A program made the position numbers and the translations under genes. DNA of 43,901 bases from Limosilactobacillus viscerum (GTDB lineage Bacteria > Bacillota > Bacilli > Lactobacillales > Lactobacillaceae): assembly GCF_947387525.1 (NCBI RefSeq), contig NZ_CANDNW010000013.1, positions 1-43,901 on the forward strand, given 5' to 3'. The notes beneath the pieces were generated by a model that ran no database searches, had not been told where the DNA came from, and worked only from the letters and a program-made list of their open reading frames with translations. Within the stretch, counting starts at the first letter, position 1. Each line of letters begins with the position of its first letter. Below, in pieces: positions 1 through 9,743 of this stretch.

Positions 1-40
1 CGGACTACGATTTTTGAATCAATCAAAAATCATAGTCCGG
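1..40. terminator. Long inverted repeat at window edge, probable terminator
   Basis: Two arms of about 16-17 bases (one starting CGGACTACG, the other ending ATAGTCCG) are separated by a loop of about 5 bases and have one mismatch. It lies downstream of the minus-strand PRPP synthetase gene and at the extreme left edge, so the gene to its left is not visible. The T-run after it on the plus strand is short (GATTTT). A bidirectional intrinsic terminator is the simplest reading. Confidence 0.45.
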
Positions 41-92
41 ATTTTACTGTTAGAGAACCAAAAATTAATAGTTAATTCCCAGCCTCCTTTTT

Positions 93-187
93 TTAGCTCC
101 GAATATTATAGAGATATCGCATGCCACAACCCAAGGCCTTAGTGTCTAGCTACGCGTCGCAGGCCCTCGGGGTTGTGTCACAGCTCT
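93..187 (-). repeat. Intergenic palindromic repeat, copy A (short form)
   Basis: Read on the minus strand this begins GAGCTGTGACACAAC and ends with a block running ATATCTCT.TAATATTCGG into AGCTAAA. Both ends recur almost unchanged at 35452-35597. Inside, GACACAACCCCGAGGGCCT pairs imperfectly with AGGCCTTGGGTTGTGGC, giving a long stem. The element starts about 15 bases after the stop codon of the PRPP synthetase gene, in that gene's direction, so it would form part of its 3' UTR. Copy B has an extra internal palindrome that is missing here. Confidence 0.75.
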
Positions 188-201
188 TTTTTTATTTACT
201 T

Positions 202-1176
202 TTAACGGTTAAACAAAGTATCAATTGACTGGTGGTTATGGATGCGAACAATTGCTTCTTCCAATAGGTCTGCAACTGACAACTGAACTAGTTTACCAAA
301 TTGCTTTTCCTTTGGTAAGTGGATTGTATTGGTGACCACGATCTTTTCCAGCATTGAATTTTGGAGAACATTAACCGCGTTCCCAGAAAGAACGGGGTGC
401 GTGGCAACCCCATAAATTTTCTTAGCCCCAAACTTATTTAAGGCCTGGGCAGATAATTTCATCCGGACACCGGTATCGACAATGTCATCAACAATTAGTG
501 CCGTTTTTCCCTTTACGTCACCAATCACGTATTCAGGAACTTCCTGCTTCGTTTGCTCCCGAACCTCATCAGTCCGGTTATCAATAATTGCAATTGGTGC
601 CTTAATTCGCTCAGCAAACTTACGGGCAAAACTAACCCCCGCATGGTCAGGAGCAACAACAACGGTGTCATCATTAATCAAATTATGCTTGTAGAAGTAA
701 TCAGCAAAGAGACTAGTCGTCTGCAAGTGGTCTACCGGAATATCAAAGAAACCTTGTACCTGTGCGGCATGAAGGTCAATCGTCACGAGCCGGTTGATCT
801 GGTCCATTTCGAGGAGGTTAGCAACCAACTTTGCAGTAATTGGTTCACGGCTACGTGCCTTCCGGTCTTGACGGGCATAACCATAGTATGGCATTACCAC
901 GTTAATCTTAGCAGCACTAGCACGCCGCAACGCATCTACCATGATCAGTAACTCCATCAGGTTAGTATTGACCGGGTCAGAAACAGACTGAATTACATAC
1001 ACTTCACAACCACGAATGCTTTCATCAATGGTAATTTTAATTTCACCATCAGCAAAGTGGTTTACTGAGGCCTTACTGAGCGGCAAACCAATCTTTTCAG
1101 CGATTGATTCAGCAAGTGGTCGGTTTGAGTTCAAGGCAAATAGCCGAACATTTTGAGCATTTTTTATCTGCGTCAT
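202..1176 (-). CDS. prs2: Ribose-phosphate pyrophosphokinase paralogue with altered active site
   Basis: A 324-residue class I PRPP synthetase family protein. The family makes PRPP from ribose 5-phosphate and ATP for nucleotide, His and Trp synthesis. The N-terminal half is highly canonical, with [20 protein letters not shown] and the FDIPVDHL segment. The flexible catalytic loop reads IIDNRTDEV where B. subtilis Prs has IIDKRRPRP, so the catalytic Lys and one Arg become Asn and Thr. That loop is also about four residues longer. The ribose-phosphate loop reads DDIVDTGVR instead of DDIIDTAGT. Many lactobacilli have a second prs gene elsewhere (next to glmU), so this copy may be a low-activity or regulatory paralogue; that is inference. 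The ATG start follows a GGGAGT ribosome site at good spacing. The symbol prs2 marks paralogy only. Confidence 0.9.
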   Translation of the reverse strand: MTQIKNAQNVRLFALNSNRPLAESIAEKIGLPLSKASVNHFADGEIKITIDESIRGCEVYVIQSVSDPVNTNLMELLIMVDALRRASAAKINVVMPYYGYARQDRKARSREPITAKLVANLLEMDQINRLVTIDLHAAQVQGFFDIPVDHLQTTSLFADYFYKHNLINDDTVVVAPDHAGVSFARKFAERIKAPIAIIDNRTDEVREQTKQEVPEYVIGDVKGKTALIVDDIVDTGVRMKLSAQALNKFGAKKIYGVATHPVLSGNAVNVLQNSMLEKIVVTNTIHLPKEKQFGKLVQLSVADLLEEAIVRIHNHQSIDTLFNR

Positions 1177-1260
1177 TGTTGTACTCCCTTTTTTTCCAAA
1201 CAGTATCTGTTTTTATTATCGCAACATTTGCCGGCGCAATCAAGAGGGACCGTTATTTTA

Positions 1261-3711
1261 TTACAGATCCTGCGGCCTGATCCCATCCATCCCGATCATC
1301 GGGTCGACACTGTTATTAGCAATCAATTCTGCCGTAAGTACCTGCTGGTTAGTGATTGGTGCAGAAACGACCGGCTCTTCTTCATCGACCTTTTCTACCG
1401 GTGGCTCTTTTCCACTGGCTGCCGGCGTCGATTTTGCTGGAGAACGGTGCCAGCGATCATTCAGCCGGTTTAGCAGGGTTGTCTTCCGGTTAGTGCCAAC
1501 ATTTTTCACGGCCATTGCCATTGCTTGTGCTTCACCAATAAGGACTAGTTTATCTGCCGCCCGGGTAATTGCGGTGTAAACCAAGTTCCGTTGAAGCATC
1601 CGACTGAACTGCCGGACCACCGGCAATAATACCATCTTAAACTGACTCCCCTGTGACTTGTGAATCGAAATCGCGTAGGCCAACTGAAGCTGGTTCCACT
1701 CCATCCGGCTGTAATTAACCTCATTTCCATCAAAATCGATCGTCATTGATGAGCCCTTTTTGCCCTTCTGGTTCTCAATTGCTTCAATTTCTCCGATATC
1801 ACCGTTAAAGACGTTATTTTCTGGACTATTAATCAGTTGTAAGACCTTATCGCCAACCCGGAAAATCTGACCACGAAACTCAACTTCCTGCTTATCCTTT
1901 GTTGGCGGATTATAAACCTGTTGGGCAAGCTCATTTAAGTTATCCACACCCGCTGCGCCGCGATACATTGGGGCCAGGATCTGGACATCAGTTGCATTAA
2001 AGCCCCGCTGCTGGCTGAGGTTAATAATTTGTTCAATTACATCTGGCACCTGCCAAGCCTGACACGGGATAAATGACCGGTCAGCTTTCTTCGCCATCAG
2101 GTCTGCCGGTACCCGTCCTTCCTTCACCGCGTGGGCAAGCGGAATAATCGTTGAATCAGCAGACTGACGGTGGATATTGGTCAGCTCTACTTTCGGTAAT
2201 TCAGGGAACTCCAACAAGTCATGGAAGACCTGGCCCGGGCCAACTGACGGTAGCTGGTCCTTATCCCCGACCAGGACCACGTGCATCGCCGTGGGGATTG
2301 ATTGAACTAACGTTTTAAAGAGTAATGTATCAACCATCGACATTTCATCTACGATTAATAACGACCCCTTTAAGTCACGAGCATTAATATCCGTTGGCAA
2401 TTCCCGGCCATTTAAGCCCAACATCCGGTGGATCGTGCTGGCTGGCAAGTCAGTCGCCTCGCTCATCCGCTTGGCAGCCCGACCGGTTGGTGCTGCTAAA
2501 AGGACCGGGAACGTCTTTTCCTTGTATTCATCAATATCTAATGAAATCTGATGAACCTTAGCATAACACTCAACAATTCCGCGGATAATGGTTGTTTTCC
2601 CCGTCCCCGGGCCACCGGTCAATAGCATTACTTTATTATTAAGGGCGGTCTTGATTGCGGATACCTGAACTTGGTCATATTTGATCCCCGTTTCGCTTTC
2701 AACGTGGTCGAGGGTCTTAGTAATAGTCTCGTCAGCAACCGTCTCTTCCTTTGCGCTCATCAAGCGGTTAAGGTGGTCAGCAATTTGGTACTCTGCTCGA
2801 TAAAGATTGGTGGGGTACAACCGGTTCTCTTCATAGTGGATTTGTTTTTTCTTCTCTAATTCAACAATCTGGTCAGCAACCACCGTTTCATTAACATGGC
2901 CATTACTCGATTCATTTAGTAACCGTTGGGCATTCGCCAACAGCGGCTCAGCACTCGTATATGTATCACCGGTAGCCATGGTCAAGTCATCAAGTGACTG
3001 GACAATCGCCGCGGTAATCCGCCGCGGGTCATCACCCGCAATTCCAATTTTCTTGGCGACCTGGTCAGCACGTTTAAAACTAATCCCATCGATTTCCGCA
3101 GCTAACTGGTAGGGATTCTCACTGATAATATGAAGAGCATCATCACCATACCGGTCAACGATTGTGCTAATCAAATTACTGCCAAAGCCGTAATCATTTA
3201 GGCCAATGATTACCTGGTCTAGTCCTTGGCTGGCCTGTAGGTTCTCAATAATTGATTTTTTTACCGCCGTGCGCAATTTAAGGTCATCCAGCACGTGTGG
3301 GTCGGCGCTAATCTTATCAATTGCGTCAGTTCCTAATGCATCAACAACCTTCTCCGCCGTTTTCTGCCCCACGCCCGGAAACTGTTTTCCGGATAAATAC
3401 TCGACTAACCCTGCCTTGCTAGTCGGTTGGTTAACGTGGTACGAACTTGCCTGAAACTGCCAGCCGTAGCGGGGGTGTTCAATTAATTGTCCCTCAAAGC
3501 GGTAGGTCTGGTCATCACTGAGGTCACCGAAGCTACCGGTCACCGTAATCTCAGTTTCTGACCAGTCAAAATTAGCCTCCTCCACCGAAACGGCCAGGAC
3601 CTTATAAAAGGAATCAGGACTGGTAAAAATTTCCGACTGAACTTGGCCAATAAAAAAAGACGGCTCCGTCGGCGTCTTGAATAAGTCCATTTCAGTTGCC
3701 ATTGAAGTCAT
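1261..3711 (-). CDS. recD2: RecD2-type ATP-dependent helicase
   Basis: An 816-residue SF1B 5'-3' DNA helicase of the RecD2/YrrC type, which acts in replication-fork and recombination repair without RecBC. An N-terminal OB-like region (about 1-95) precedes helix-hairpin-helix segments (GVGQKTAEK near 120). The helicase core has Walker A GGPGTGKTT at about 361-369, Walker B LLIVDEMSMVD near 450, GDKDQLPSVGPG near 485, the YAISIHKSQGSQ motif near 680 and VYTAITRA near 707. The C-terminal 100 residues are Pro/Glu-rich and end in a short conserved-looking tail. The start could be the first ATG (given) or the ATG nine bases later at 3702, which has better spacing to AAAGGA. It lies 11 bases downstream of the TPR gene, probably in the same operon. 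Confidence 0.93.
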   Translation of the reverse strand: MTSMATEMDLFKTPTEPSFFIGQVQSEIFTSPDSFYKVLAVSVEEANFDWSETEITVTGSFGDLSDDQTYRFEGQLIEHPRYGWQFQASSYHVNQPTSKAGLVEYLSGKQFPGVGQKTAEKVVDALGTDAIDKISADPHVLDDLKLRTAVKKSIIENLQASQGLDQVIIGLNDYGFGSNLISTIVDRYGDDALHIISENPYQLAAEIDGISFKRADQVAKKIGIAGDDPRRITAAIVQSLDDLTMATGDTYTSAEPLLANAQRLLNESSNGHVNETVVADQIVELEKKKQIHYEENRLYPTNLYRAEYQIADHLNRLMSAKEETVADETITKTLDHVESETGIKYDQVQVSAIKTALNNKVMLLTGGPGTGKTTIIRGIVECYAKVHQISLDIDEYKEKTFPVLLAAPTGRAAKRMSEATDLPASTIHRMLGLNGRELPTDINARDLKGSLLIVDEMSMVDTLLFKTLVQSIPTAMHVVLVGDKDQLPSVGPGQVFHDLLEFPELPKVELTNIHRQSADSTIIPLAHAVKEGRVPADLMAKKADRSFIPCQAWQVPDVIEQIINLSQQRGFNATDVQILAPMYRGAAGVDNLNELAQQVYNPPTKDKQEVEFRGQIFRVGDKVLQLINSPENNVFNGDIGEIEAIENQKGKKGSSMTIDFDGNEVNYSRMEWNQLQLAYAISIHKSQGSQFKMVLLPVVRQFSRMLQRNLVYTAITRAADKLVLIGEAQAMAMAVKNVGTNRKTTLLNRLNDRWHRSPAKSTPAASGKEPPVEKVDEEEPVVSAPITNQQVLTAELIANNSVDPMIGMDGIRPQDL

Positions 3712-3722
3712 CCTTTCCCTGA

Positions 3723-4409
3723 TTATTCATTTTTACCTTGAGTAGCACGCAGCGTCTTTTCGATCTCTGCTAACCGCTTCTCACTCTTTTCGTAGTAAGT
3801 AGGGTTAAGCTGCTTAGCCTGGGTCAGGTAGTCCTTGTAAGGCTCACCCAGAACCATCGCAACGATTCCCCGGTTAAACTGCGTATCTGCCCGTCCCGGG
3901 TGACGCTTTAAGATCGCATCGTAATACTTCTTAGCAGTTGTAAACTCACCTAGTGCTAACAGTGAGTCACCGAGCACCTGGTTAATTTCTGGGTCCTCAG
4001 CACGCAATTCATGGGCAGTAATACCATAGGCAACTGCTTGCTTGTGCTGTCCCTTCTTCATGTAGCTCTGGGCCAACATCAGGTATGAGTCAGCCTTTAA
4101 CTTCTTATCTTCAATCTTGTTATAAAGGTTAATTGCTTTATCAGTCTTACCGACCTCGTAGTAAAGGTTACCAAGACCATAATTGAGGAGGTTGATCGCT
4201 GACTGATCACCCTTTGCTTCAAAGATTCCCAGGGCCTTCATGAAGAGCTCTTCCGCCTGTTCATAGTCGTTTAACCGCGTTAACAGGGAACCCAGGTCGT
4301 AATAATTGTTGACTTTGTCGGGATGTTCATCAATGGCCCGGATCAGCTTGTGAACTAATTTTTCGGTTTCCCGTTTTTTACTATCCTTAAATTCTTCTTT
4401 ATTTTCCAT
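3723..4409 (-). CDS. TPR-repeat protein
   Basis: A protein of about 228 residues built almost entirely from tetratricopeptide helices. At least four to five TPR-like units are visible (for example NYYDLGSLLTRLNDYEQAEE, LNYGLGNLYYEVGKTDKAI and LMLAQSYMKKGQHKQAVAYG). There is no signal peptide or membrane segment, so it is a cytoplasmic scaffold with unknown partners. Orthologues sit between recD2 and the phosphoglycerate-mutase-like gene in many lactobacilli. The frame is open to a GTG at 4418, but the ATG at 4409 is preferred because GAGG lies 8 bases upstream of it. That Shine-Dalgarno overlaps the end of the preceding gene, suggesting translational coupling. Confidence 0.88.
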   Translation of the reverse strand: MENKEEFKDSKKRETEKLVHKLIRAIDEHPDKVNNYYDLGSLLTRLNDYEQAEELFMKALGIFEAKGDQSAINLLNYGLGNLYYEVGKTDKAINLYNKIEDKKLKADSYLMLAQSYMKKGQHKQAVAYGITAHELRAEDPEINQVLGDSLLALGEFTTAKKYYDAILKRHPGRADTQFNRGIVAMVLGEPYKDYLTQAKQLNPTYYEKSEKRLAEIEKTLRATQGKNE

Positions 4410-4422
4410 CACAATCACCTCA

Positions 4423-5079
4423 TTAAATCGTATCAGTAGGGTCTACTTTGGTCTTGTGTAAGTAGGAAGTGTCATTCCACTGTTCGAGGGTAAAATGCTC
4501 TGCATCAGTAGTATCAAGGATCGTCGTCGAGGTATTACTCAACCCGCCACGGTCTTTCAAGTGGGGCATTGGTGTCCCGATCAAGGCATTGATTGTTGCA
4601 TTCAGTGCGGCACCGTGCGACACAATTAAAATATTGCTGTCTGGATTTAACCGGCAGAACTCCTTCACCGCTGACCCCACACGGTCAATAACCTGGGCAA
4701 AGCTTTCGCTACCGGTTGCCGTTTCATCATACCGGTCTGGGTGATGACGGAAATTATTTAATTCCTCGGGCCACTTTTTGGCAACATCGTCAAAGTGCAT
4801 CCCCTCCATCTGACCAAGGTTAAACTCCATCAACCGGCTATCAATGGTCAACCGAATTGGCTGGTCAAGATGCTGGATTAGCTTTTGAGCGGTAACCCGG
4901 GCCCGCTTTAATGGGCTAGCGTACGCGTGCGCAAATTCAACGGTCCGTAACGAGTCCGCAAGCAGTTCAATTTCTTGATAACTTTGCGGCAGCAATGGCG
5001 AATCGCCGTGGGCACCCTGGTACCGTGATTGTAAATTCCATTCAGTTTTTCCGTGACGGATTAAATACACTTTTGTCAT
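4423..5079 (-). CDS. Histidine phosphatase family protein (PGAM-like)
   Basis: A 218-residue protein of the phosphoglycerate mutase/histidine phosphatase superfamily. The signature LIRHGKTEWN places the phosphorylated His at residue 9. The second catalytic His lies in IVSHGA (H155), and the acidic/Arg pocket residues are in ASPLKRA and FNLGQMEG. The size and a C-terminal extension fit cofactor-independent phosphatases of the GpmB/PhoE type rather than the glycolytic mutase, so a role in glycolysis should not be assumed. The substrate is unknown. It is the first gene of the gpmB-like/TPR/recD2 run. A 122-base gap containing a GC-rich hairpin (about 5160-5181, without a T-run) separates it from mnmA. 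Confidence 0.85.
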   Translation of the reverse strand: MTKVYLIRHGKTEWNLQSRYQGAHGDSPLLPQSYQEIELLADSLRTVEFAHAYASPLKRARVTAQKLIQHLDQPIRLTIDSRLMEFNLGQMEGMHFDDVAKKWPEELNNFRHHPDRYDETATGSESFAQVIDRVGSAVKEFCRLNPDSNILIVSHGAALNATINALIGTPMPHLKDRGGLSNTSTTILDTTDAEHFTLEQWNDTSYLHKTKVDPTDTI

Positions 5080-5201
5080 TTTTCATCGCAAACCTTTTTA
5101 ACTAATATCTTACCAGAAAAAATAATAATTGTTCACTCTTGTTTCAAACTATGTATCGGCACCGGGCACCAGTACCCGGTCCGGATTTTGTAATATGTCA
5201 A

Positions 5202-6338
<1,137 letters not shown>

Positions 6339-6398
6339 TTATCACCATCATTTCAAATAGATTCTGGAATAATCTACGATTGAAGGTCGCATGCTTCC

Positions 6399-6427
6399 AG
6401 TATCGTTTATTGTAACAAAGTATGCAA
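6399..6427 (-). promoter_or_regulatory. Candidate promoter for mnmA
   Basis: Minus-strand -35 TTGCAT (6422-6427), a 17-base spacer and -10 GATACT (6399-6404), about 65 bases upstream of the mnmA start. The -10 is imperfect. A small hairpin with arms TAGATT/AATCTA lies in the leader between the promoter and the start codon. Confidence 0.4.
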
Positions 6428-6437
6428 CGGGCTGCAC

Positions 6438-6788
6438 TTATTTTCCCTCGTTACTAATAAATACGTTTCTTTCAATCATTTCTTTTAAAATAAAGTGAAG
6501 TTGTTCGATAAATTCAGCCGACCGCTGGTGGTTGAAGATGTTAATCTTACGGGCCCCATTCCCTGTTACGGTCTCCATTTTAAAGCCGTCAAGGTCCGCA
6601 TTAATTAGGATCCGCAAGCGGGCAACCGGCTTAAAGGGGTTATCAGTATCGAGGCTTCCCTTATACTCAAAGTTGCCCCGCCGCGTCTCTTCAAAGCCAA
6701 GATCAATCAGGGTGTATTTTTTTAGTTCCGGACTGATTGTATACGTATCTTTATCCCCAGGGAGTTTAACACTCTTCGTAAATTCCAT
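6438..6788 (-). CDS. DUF1831 family protein
   Basis: A 116-residue soluble protein of the DUF1831 family, found mainly in Lactobacillaceae beside cysteine desulfurase and mnmA genes. No catalytic motif is recognisable. The start codon overlaps the stop codon of the cysteine desulfurase gene (TAATG), so translation is probably coupled. That coupling and the conserved neighbourhood suggest a link to sulfur transfer or tRNA thiolation, but this is guilt by association only. Confidence 0.82.
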   Translation of the reverse strand: MEFTKSVKLPGDKDTYTISPELKKYTLIDLGFEETRRGNFEYKGSLDTDNPFKPVARLRILINADLDGFKMETVTGNGARKINIFNHQRSAEFIEQLHFILKEMIERNVFISNEGK

Positions 6789-7954
6789 TACTCTTCACCC
6801 CCGTTAATTTTCTTCAACTTATTAACGATTTTCACGACTGCATTAATTAGCTTATCGATATCCTCGTCCGTGTTCAATGCTCCAAAGCTGATTCGGATTG
6901 ATTGTGAAATCCGCGGACTGTCGGCGCCATACATGGCGGTTAAAACGTGGGAAGGTTCGATACTTCCTGCCGTGCAAGCAGACCCACCGGAAACCGCAAT
7001 TCCTGCTAGGTCTAAATCGGTTTGCATGACGTAAGTCGAAATTCCCTTAAACCATAAATTAAGGACGTGATTTAAATTATCGGGCTTGATTTCCCCGTTT
7101 ACGTCAAAGTCAACCCCATTGTCACGCAGGCCCTGGACAATCTTCTTTTTAAAGTGGTAGTAGCGTTCCTGCCGCCGCTTCTTTTCTTCCGGCGTATCAA
7201 TTGAAACTGCTTTGGCAAAGGCGGCCACTGCTGGAACATTTTCGGTCCCGGCCCGCCGCTTTGTCTCCTGGTCGCCACCCTTAATAAAACTAGGGAAGTT
7301 GATTCCATCACGACGGTATAAGAAGCCAATCATCTTGGGCCCATTCAACTTATGGGCAGACGTCGAGAGCATGTCAATATGGTCAGCCTTGACGTCAATT
7401 GGCAACAGGCCATATGCCTGAACTGCATCTGTATGGAACCAAGCCTGGTGGTCCTTTAAGATTTCACCAATTTCGTGAATTGGCATCCGGCTACCAACCT
7501 CATTATTTCCCGACATGATCGTTACCAGGATGGTATCATCACGCAAGGCAGCCTTAAAATCAGTCAGTGAGATATTACCGTTTTCATCTACGGGCAGGTA
7601 GGTTACTTCAAACCCATGCTCCTCCAAGAAGTGAAGGGGTTTCAAGACGGCCTCGTGTTCAATTGCCGTTGTAATAATGTGTTTGCCTAACTTTTGCCGT
7701 GCAAAGGCGGTTTGAATAATGGCGGTGTTGTCACTTTCCGTTCCCCCGCTGGTAATCACAATCTCATTATCATCAGCATTAATGCTTTGTGCTAAAACAT
7801 GCCGACTGTTTTCAAGGACCAGCTTAGCATTCCGCCCATATGAATAACCAGTCGAAGCATTACCCCAGGCATCCTTCATCTGGGTTGTCATTTCATCAAT
7901 CACTTCGGGAGTCATCGGTGTGGTGGCGGCGTTATCCAAGTAAACTTCCTTCAA
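6788..7954 (-). CDS. Cysteine desulfurase (NifS/IscS family)
   Basis: A 388-residue PLP-dependent class V aminotransferase-fold enzyme that takes sulfur from cysteine as an enzyme persulfide. The PLP lysine is K202 in STSAHKLNGPK. H100 (AIEHEAV), D176 and Q179 form the cofactor pocket, and the persulfide-forming Cys is C327 in SGGSACTAGS. The short loop around the Cys is the IscS/NifS type rather than SufS. The nearby mnmA and DUF1831 genes suggest a dedicated role in tRNA thiolation, like YrvO of Bacillus. Translation starts at a TTG 8 bases after an AAGGAAG-type ribosome site; no ATG fits the conserved N-terminus EVYLDNAATTP. Confidence 0.94.
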   Translation of the reverse strand: MKEVYLDNAATTPMTPEVIDEMTTQMKDAWGNASTGYSYGRNAKLVLENSRHVLAQSINADDNEIVITSGGTESDNTAIIQTAFARQKLGKHIITTAIEHEAVLKPLHFLEEHGFEVTYLPVDENGNISLTDFKAALRDDTILVTIMSGNNEVGSRMPIHEIGEILKDHQAWFHTDAVQAYGLLPIDVKADHIDMLSTSAHKLNGPKMIGFLYRRDGINFPSFIKGGDQETKRRAGTENVPAVAAFAKAVSIDTPEEKKRRQERYYHFKKKIVQGLRDNGVDFDVNGEIKPDNLNHVLNLWFKGISTYVMQTDLDLAGIAVSGGSACTAGSIEPSHVLTAMYGADSPRISQSIRISFGALNTDEDIDKLINAVVKIVNKLKKINGGEE

Positions 7955-7972
7955 AATACTTGCTTCCTTTCT

Positions 7973-8668
7973 TTAGTCGGCAAGGTCGCTAAACAGTTGT
8001 AAAAGCATGTTAGCGGACCGCTTACCAGCATCAATAATAAAGTCATCAAAGCTGACACCGGCATCTTCGTCACCAGTATCAGACATTGCGCGTACCACAA
8101 CGTATGGCACGTGGTGGTCAGTGGCAACTTGACCAACGGCGGCCCCTTCCATTTCACTAGAAAGCGCGTCCGGGAAGTTCTTTAGGATTGTGGTAATTGC
8201 ATCCTGACTGGCAATAAATTGGTCACCAGAGACGATTAACCCCCGCTTAATGTTTAAGCCGGTTTGTTCACCCGCCTTTTCCAGTGCCTTTCCCCATTTT
8301 TCGGAGGCCACAAACCGCGGCTCTTTTCCTGGTAGTTGCCCGTACTGGTAATCAAATGCCGTGGCATCAACATCGTGGTATGCCGTTTCTGTTGAAATAA
8401 CGACGTCTCCCACGTGGAGTCCGGCGCCGATGCCACCAGCAGAGCCAGAATTAATCACGACATCCGCGCCACAATCAGTAATTAGGTGTTCGGTAGTAAT
8501 TCCGGCCTCAACCTTACCAATTCCCGATTCACACAGCACGACTTCTTGTCCTGAAATCTGACCAAAGTAATAGTCCTTACCACCGATTTCCTTAACTTCT
8601 TCGCCCGCTAACTGTGCCTTTAGTTCCTTAATTTCCTCGGGCATTGCACAAATAATTCCGAAACGCAT
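7973..8668 (-). CDS. mtnN: 5'-methylthioadenosine/S-adenosylhomocysteine nucleosidase
   Basis: A 231-residue enzyme that cleaves adenine from methylthioadenosine, S-adenosylhomocysteine and 5'-deoxyadenosine. It recycles SAM by-products and feeds the LuxS pathway. Catalytic residues fit the E. coli enzyme: E12 (AMPEE), the SEMEGAA segment with E174, and D197 in MSDTGD. The length is typical. The start ATG follows GAGGAG. It is followed 18 bases later by the cysteine desulfurase, so the two are probably co-transcribed. Confidence 0.96.
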   Translation of the reverse strand: MRFGIICAMPEEIKELKAQLAGEEVKEIGGKDYYFGQISGQEVVLCESGIGKVEAGITTEHLITDCGADVVINSGSAGGIGAGLHVGDVVISTETAYHDVDATAFDYQYGQLPGKEPRFVASEKWGKALEKAGEQTGLNIKRGLIVSGDQFIASQDAITTILKNFPDALSSEMEGAAVGQVATDHHVPYVVVRAMSDTGDEDAGVSFDDFIIDAGKRSANMLLQLFSDLAD

Positions 8669-8682
8669 TTTTCCACTCCTCT

Positions 8683-8964
8683 TTATCCAACGTAAAACAA
8701 AATCAGGTAAACAATTATAATTGCCACAATAAGGGCAATGATTGCAATATTGAGTTTTCGCTTTAAGACCGCTGTCTTTTCCTCAGCGCTCCTTGCCTTT
8801 TGTTCATCGGCAAACTGCTGCCGACCTTCAGCGATTTTCCCCTCGTTTTGGTCATCACGACTAATCAGGTCATCGTCTAAGTAGCGGTCTTGCTGCTTAA
8901 GCTGTTCCCGGTATTGCTTCCGGGACATTTTCTCTTCGTTAACTGGTTCTTGTTTATTGTCCAT
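8683..8964 (-). CDS. Small tail-anchored membrane protein, unknown function
   Basis: A 93-residue protein with a highly charged, probably helical N-terminal 70 residues (rich in Lys, Glu, Asp and Gln) and one hydrophobic segment at the extreme C-terminus (IAIIALIVAIIIVYLILFYV). This gives a tail-anchored topology with the charged part in the cytoplasm. I do not recognise a named family beyond similar small proteins in lactobacilli. Its start overlaps the end of the Nudix gene by 11 bases and it lies 14 bases upstream of mtnN, so it is embedded in a tight operon. Confidence 0.8.
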   Translation of the reverse strand: MDNKQEPVNEEKMSRKQYREQLKQQDRYLDDDLISRDDQNEGKIAEGRQQFADEQKARSAEEKTAVLKRKLNIAIIALIVAIIIVYLILFYVG

Positions 8965-9508
8965 TCTTCTTCATTCCTTGCCAGTAGTAAATTGCCATCA
9001 CTGTCTTGGCATCTTCAATTTCACCGCTGTCAATCATTGCCAGTGCTTGGTCTAAGGTTACCGTTTGGAGGACCAATTGTTCATCTTGATCCTGCGGCAA
9101 TTCTTTGTCGACTGGTCGTAAACCCGTTGCTAAGTAGAGGGTCATATACTCATCCATACAACCAACCGACGTATAGAAGCTTGATAGTTTCTTTAGCTGG
9201 TCCGCCTGGTAGCGGGTCTCCTCGTTTAACTCCCGGATTGCGGCGTGCTTGGCACTATCTTCATCACGAGAGTCAACCTTACCAGCAGGGATTTCTAAAG
9301 TTGTCTTGGCAATCGGTGACCGCCACTGCTTTTCAAGGATCATCTGATCATCAGCGGTTATTGCTAATAAGGCGACGGCTGGTGCATGGTGAACGATCTC
9401 CCGCTGGGCAATATTCCCCTGGGGAGTCCGCACCTGTTGAACCTCCACGTCAATTAAATGCCCTTCAAAAACAGTTTTGCTGCTGACCGGCTTTTCTTCA
9501 AATTGCAT
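8954..9508 (-). CDS. nudF: Nudix hydrolase, ADP-ribose pyrophosphatase type
   Basis: A protein of about 184 residues related to NudF/ADP-ribose diphosphatases, which hydrolyse ADP-ribose to AMP and ribose 5-phosphate. The Nudix box is visible as PAGKVDSRD followed by AAIRELNEETRY, with the metal-binding REL.EE core. The spacing between the Gly and the RE of the box is two residues longer than the textbook pattern, and the Gly after EET is Arg; similar boxes occur in other lactobacilli. An upstream TTG at 9517 lies inside the Shine-Dalgarno, so the ATG at 9508 is chosen. The 3' end overlaps the next gene. Confidence 0.88.
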   Translation of the reverse strand: MQFEEKPVSSKTVFEGHLIDVEVQQVRTPQGNIAQREIVHHAPAVALLAITADDQMILEKQWRSPIAKTTLEIPAGKVDSRDEDSAKHAAIRELNEETRYQADQLKKLSSFYTSVGCMDEYMTLYLATGLRPVDKELPQDQDEQLVLQTVTLDQALAMIDSGEIEDAKTVMAIYYWQGMKKNGQ

Positions 9509-9522
9509 CTCCGTCAACCTCC

Positions 9523-9726
9523 TTACTTAATTACCCGCACATGGGCGGCTTGGGGCCCCTTCTTCCCCTGAACAACCACTAGCGAAACCTCTTCGCCAGG
9601 GTGTAAGATCCGACGGTGTGTCCCTTCAATTCCACTATAATGGACAAAAATTTCTCCTTCGTGGGGAACATTAATGAAGCCCCACCCTTTTTGTTCATCA
9701 AAGCTCTTTACTTCACCTTTAAGCAT
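9523..9726 (-). CDS. Cold-shock-domain protein, diverged
   Basis: A 67-residue single-domain OB-fold protein of the CspA/CspB family, which binds single-stranded RNA or DNA. The RNP motifs are altered but recognisable: KGWGFI for the usual KGFGFI and IFVHY for VFVHF. The first surface aromatic is also changed (VKSFD where CspB has VKWFN), so nucleic-acid binding may differ from classical Csp proteins. The end KGPQAAHV matches the family. The frame is open upstream, but the ATG at 9726 with AGGTGA before it gives the usual N-terminus MLKGEVK. It follows the ileS terminator, so it heads its own unit before the Nudix gene. Confidence 0.87.
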   Translation of the reverse strand: MLKGEVKSFDEQKGWGFINVPHEGEIFVHYSGIEGTHRRILHPGEEVSLVVVQGKKGPQAAHVRVIK

Positions 9727-9743
9727 TCTTTCACCTACTAAAC

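Noticed and set aside
1-40. Edge hairpin as the terminal inverted repeat of a mobile element
   Set aside because: The arms are adjacent rather than separated by genes, no partner copy or target duplication is seen in the window, and a terminator reading is sufficient.
5160-5181. GC-rich hairpin after mnmA as an intrinsic terminator
   Set aside because: The arms ACCGGG/CCCGGT are good, but no T-run follows on the minus strand, so termination there is not supported.
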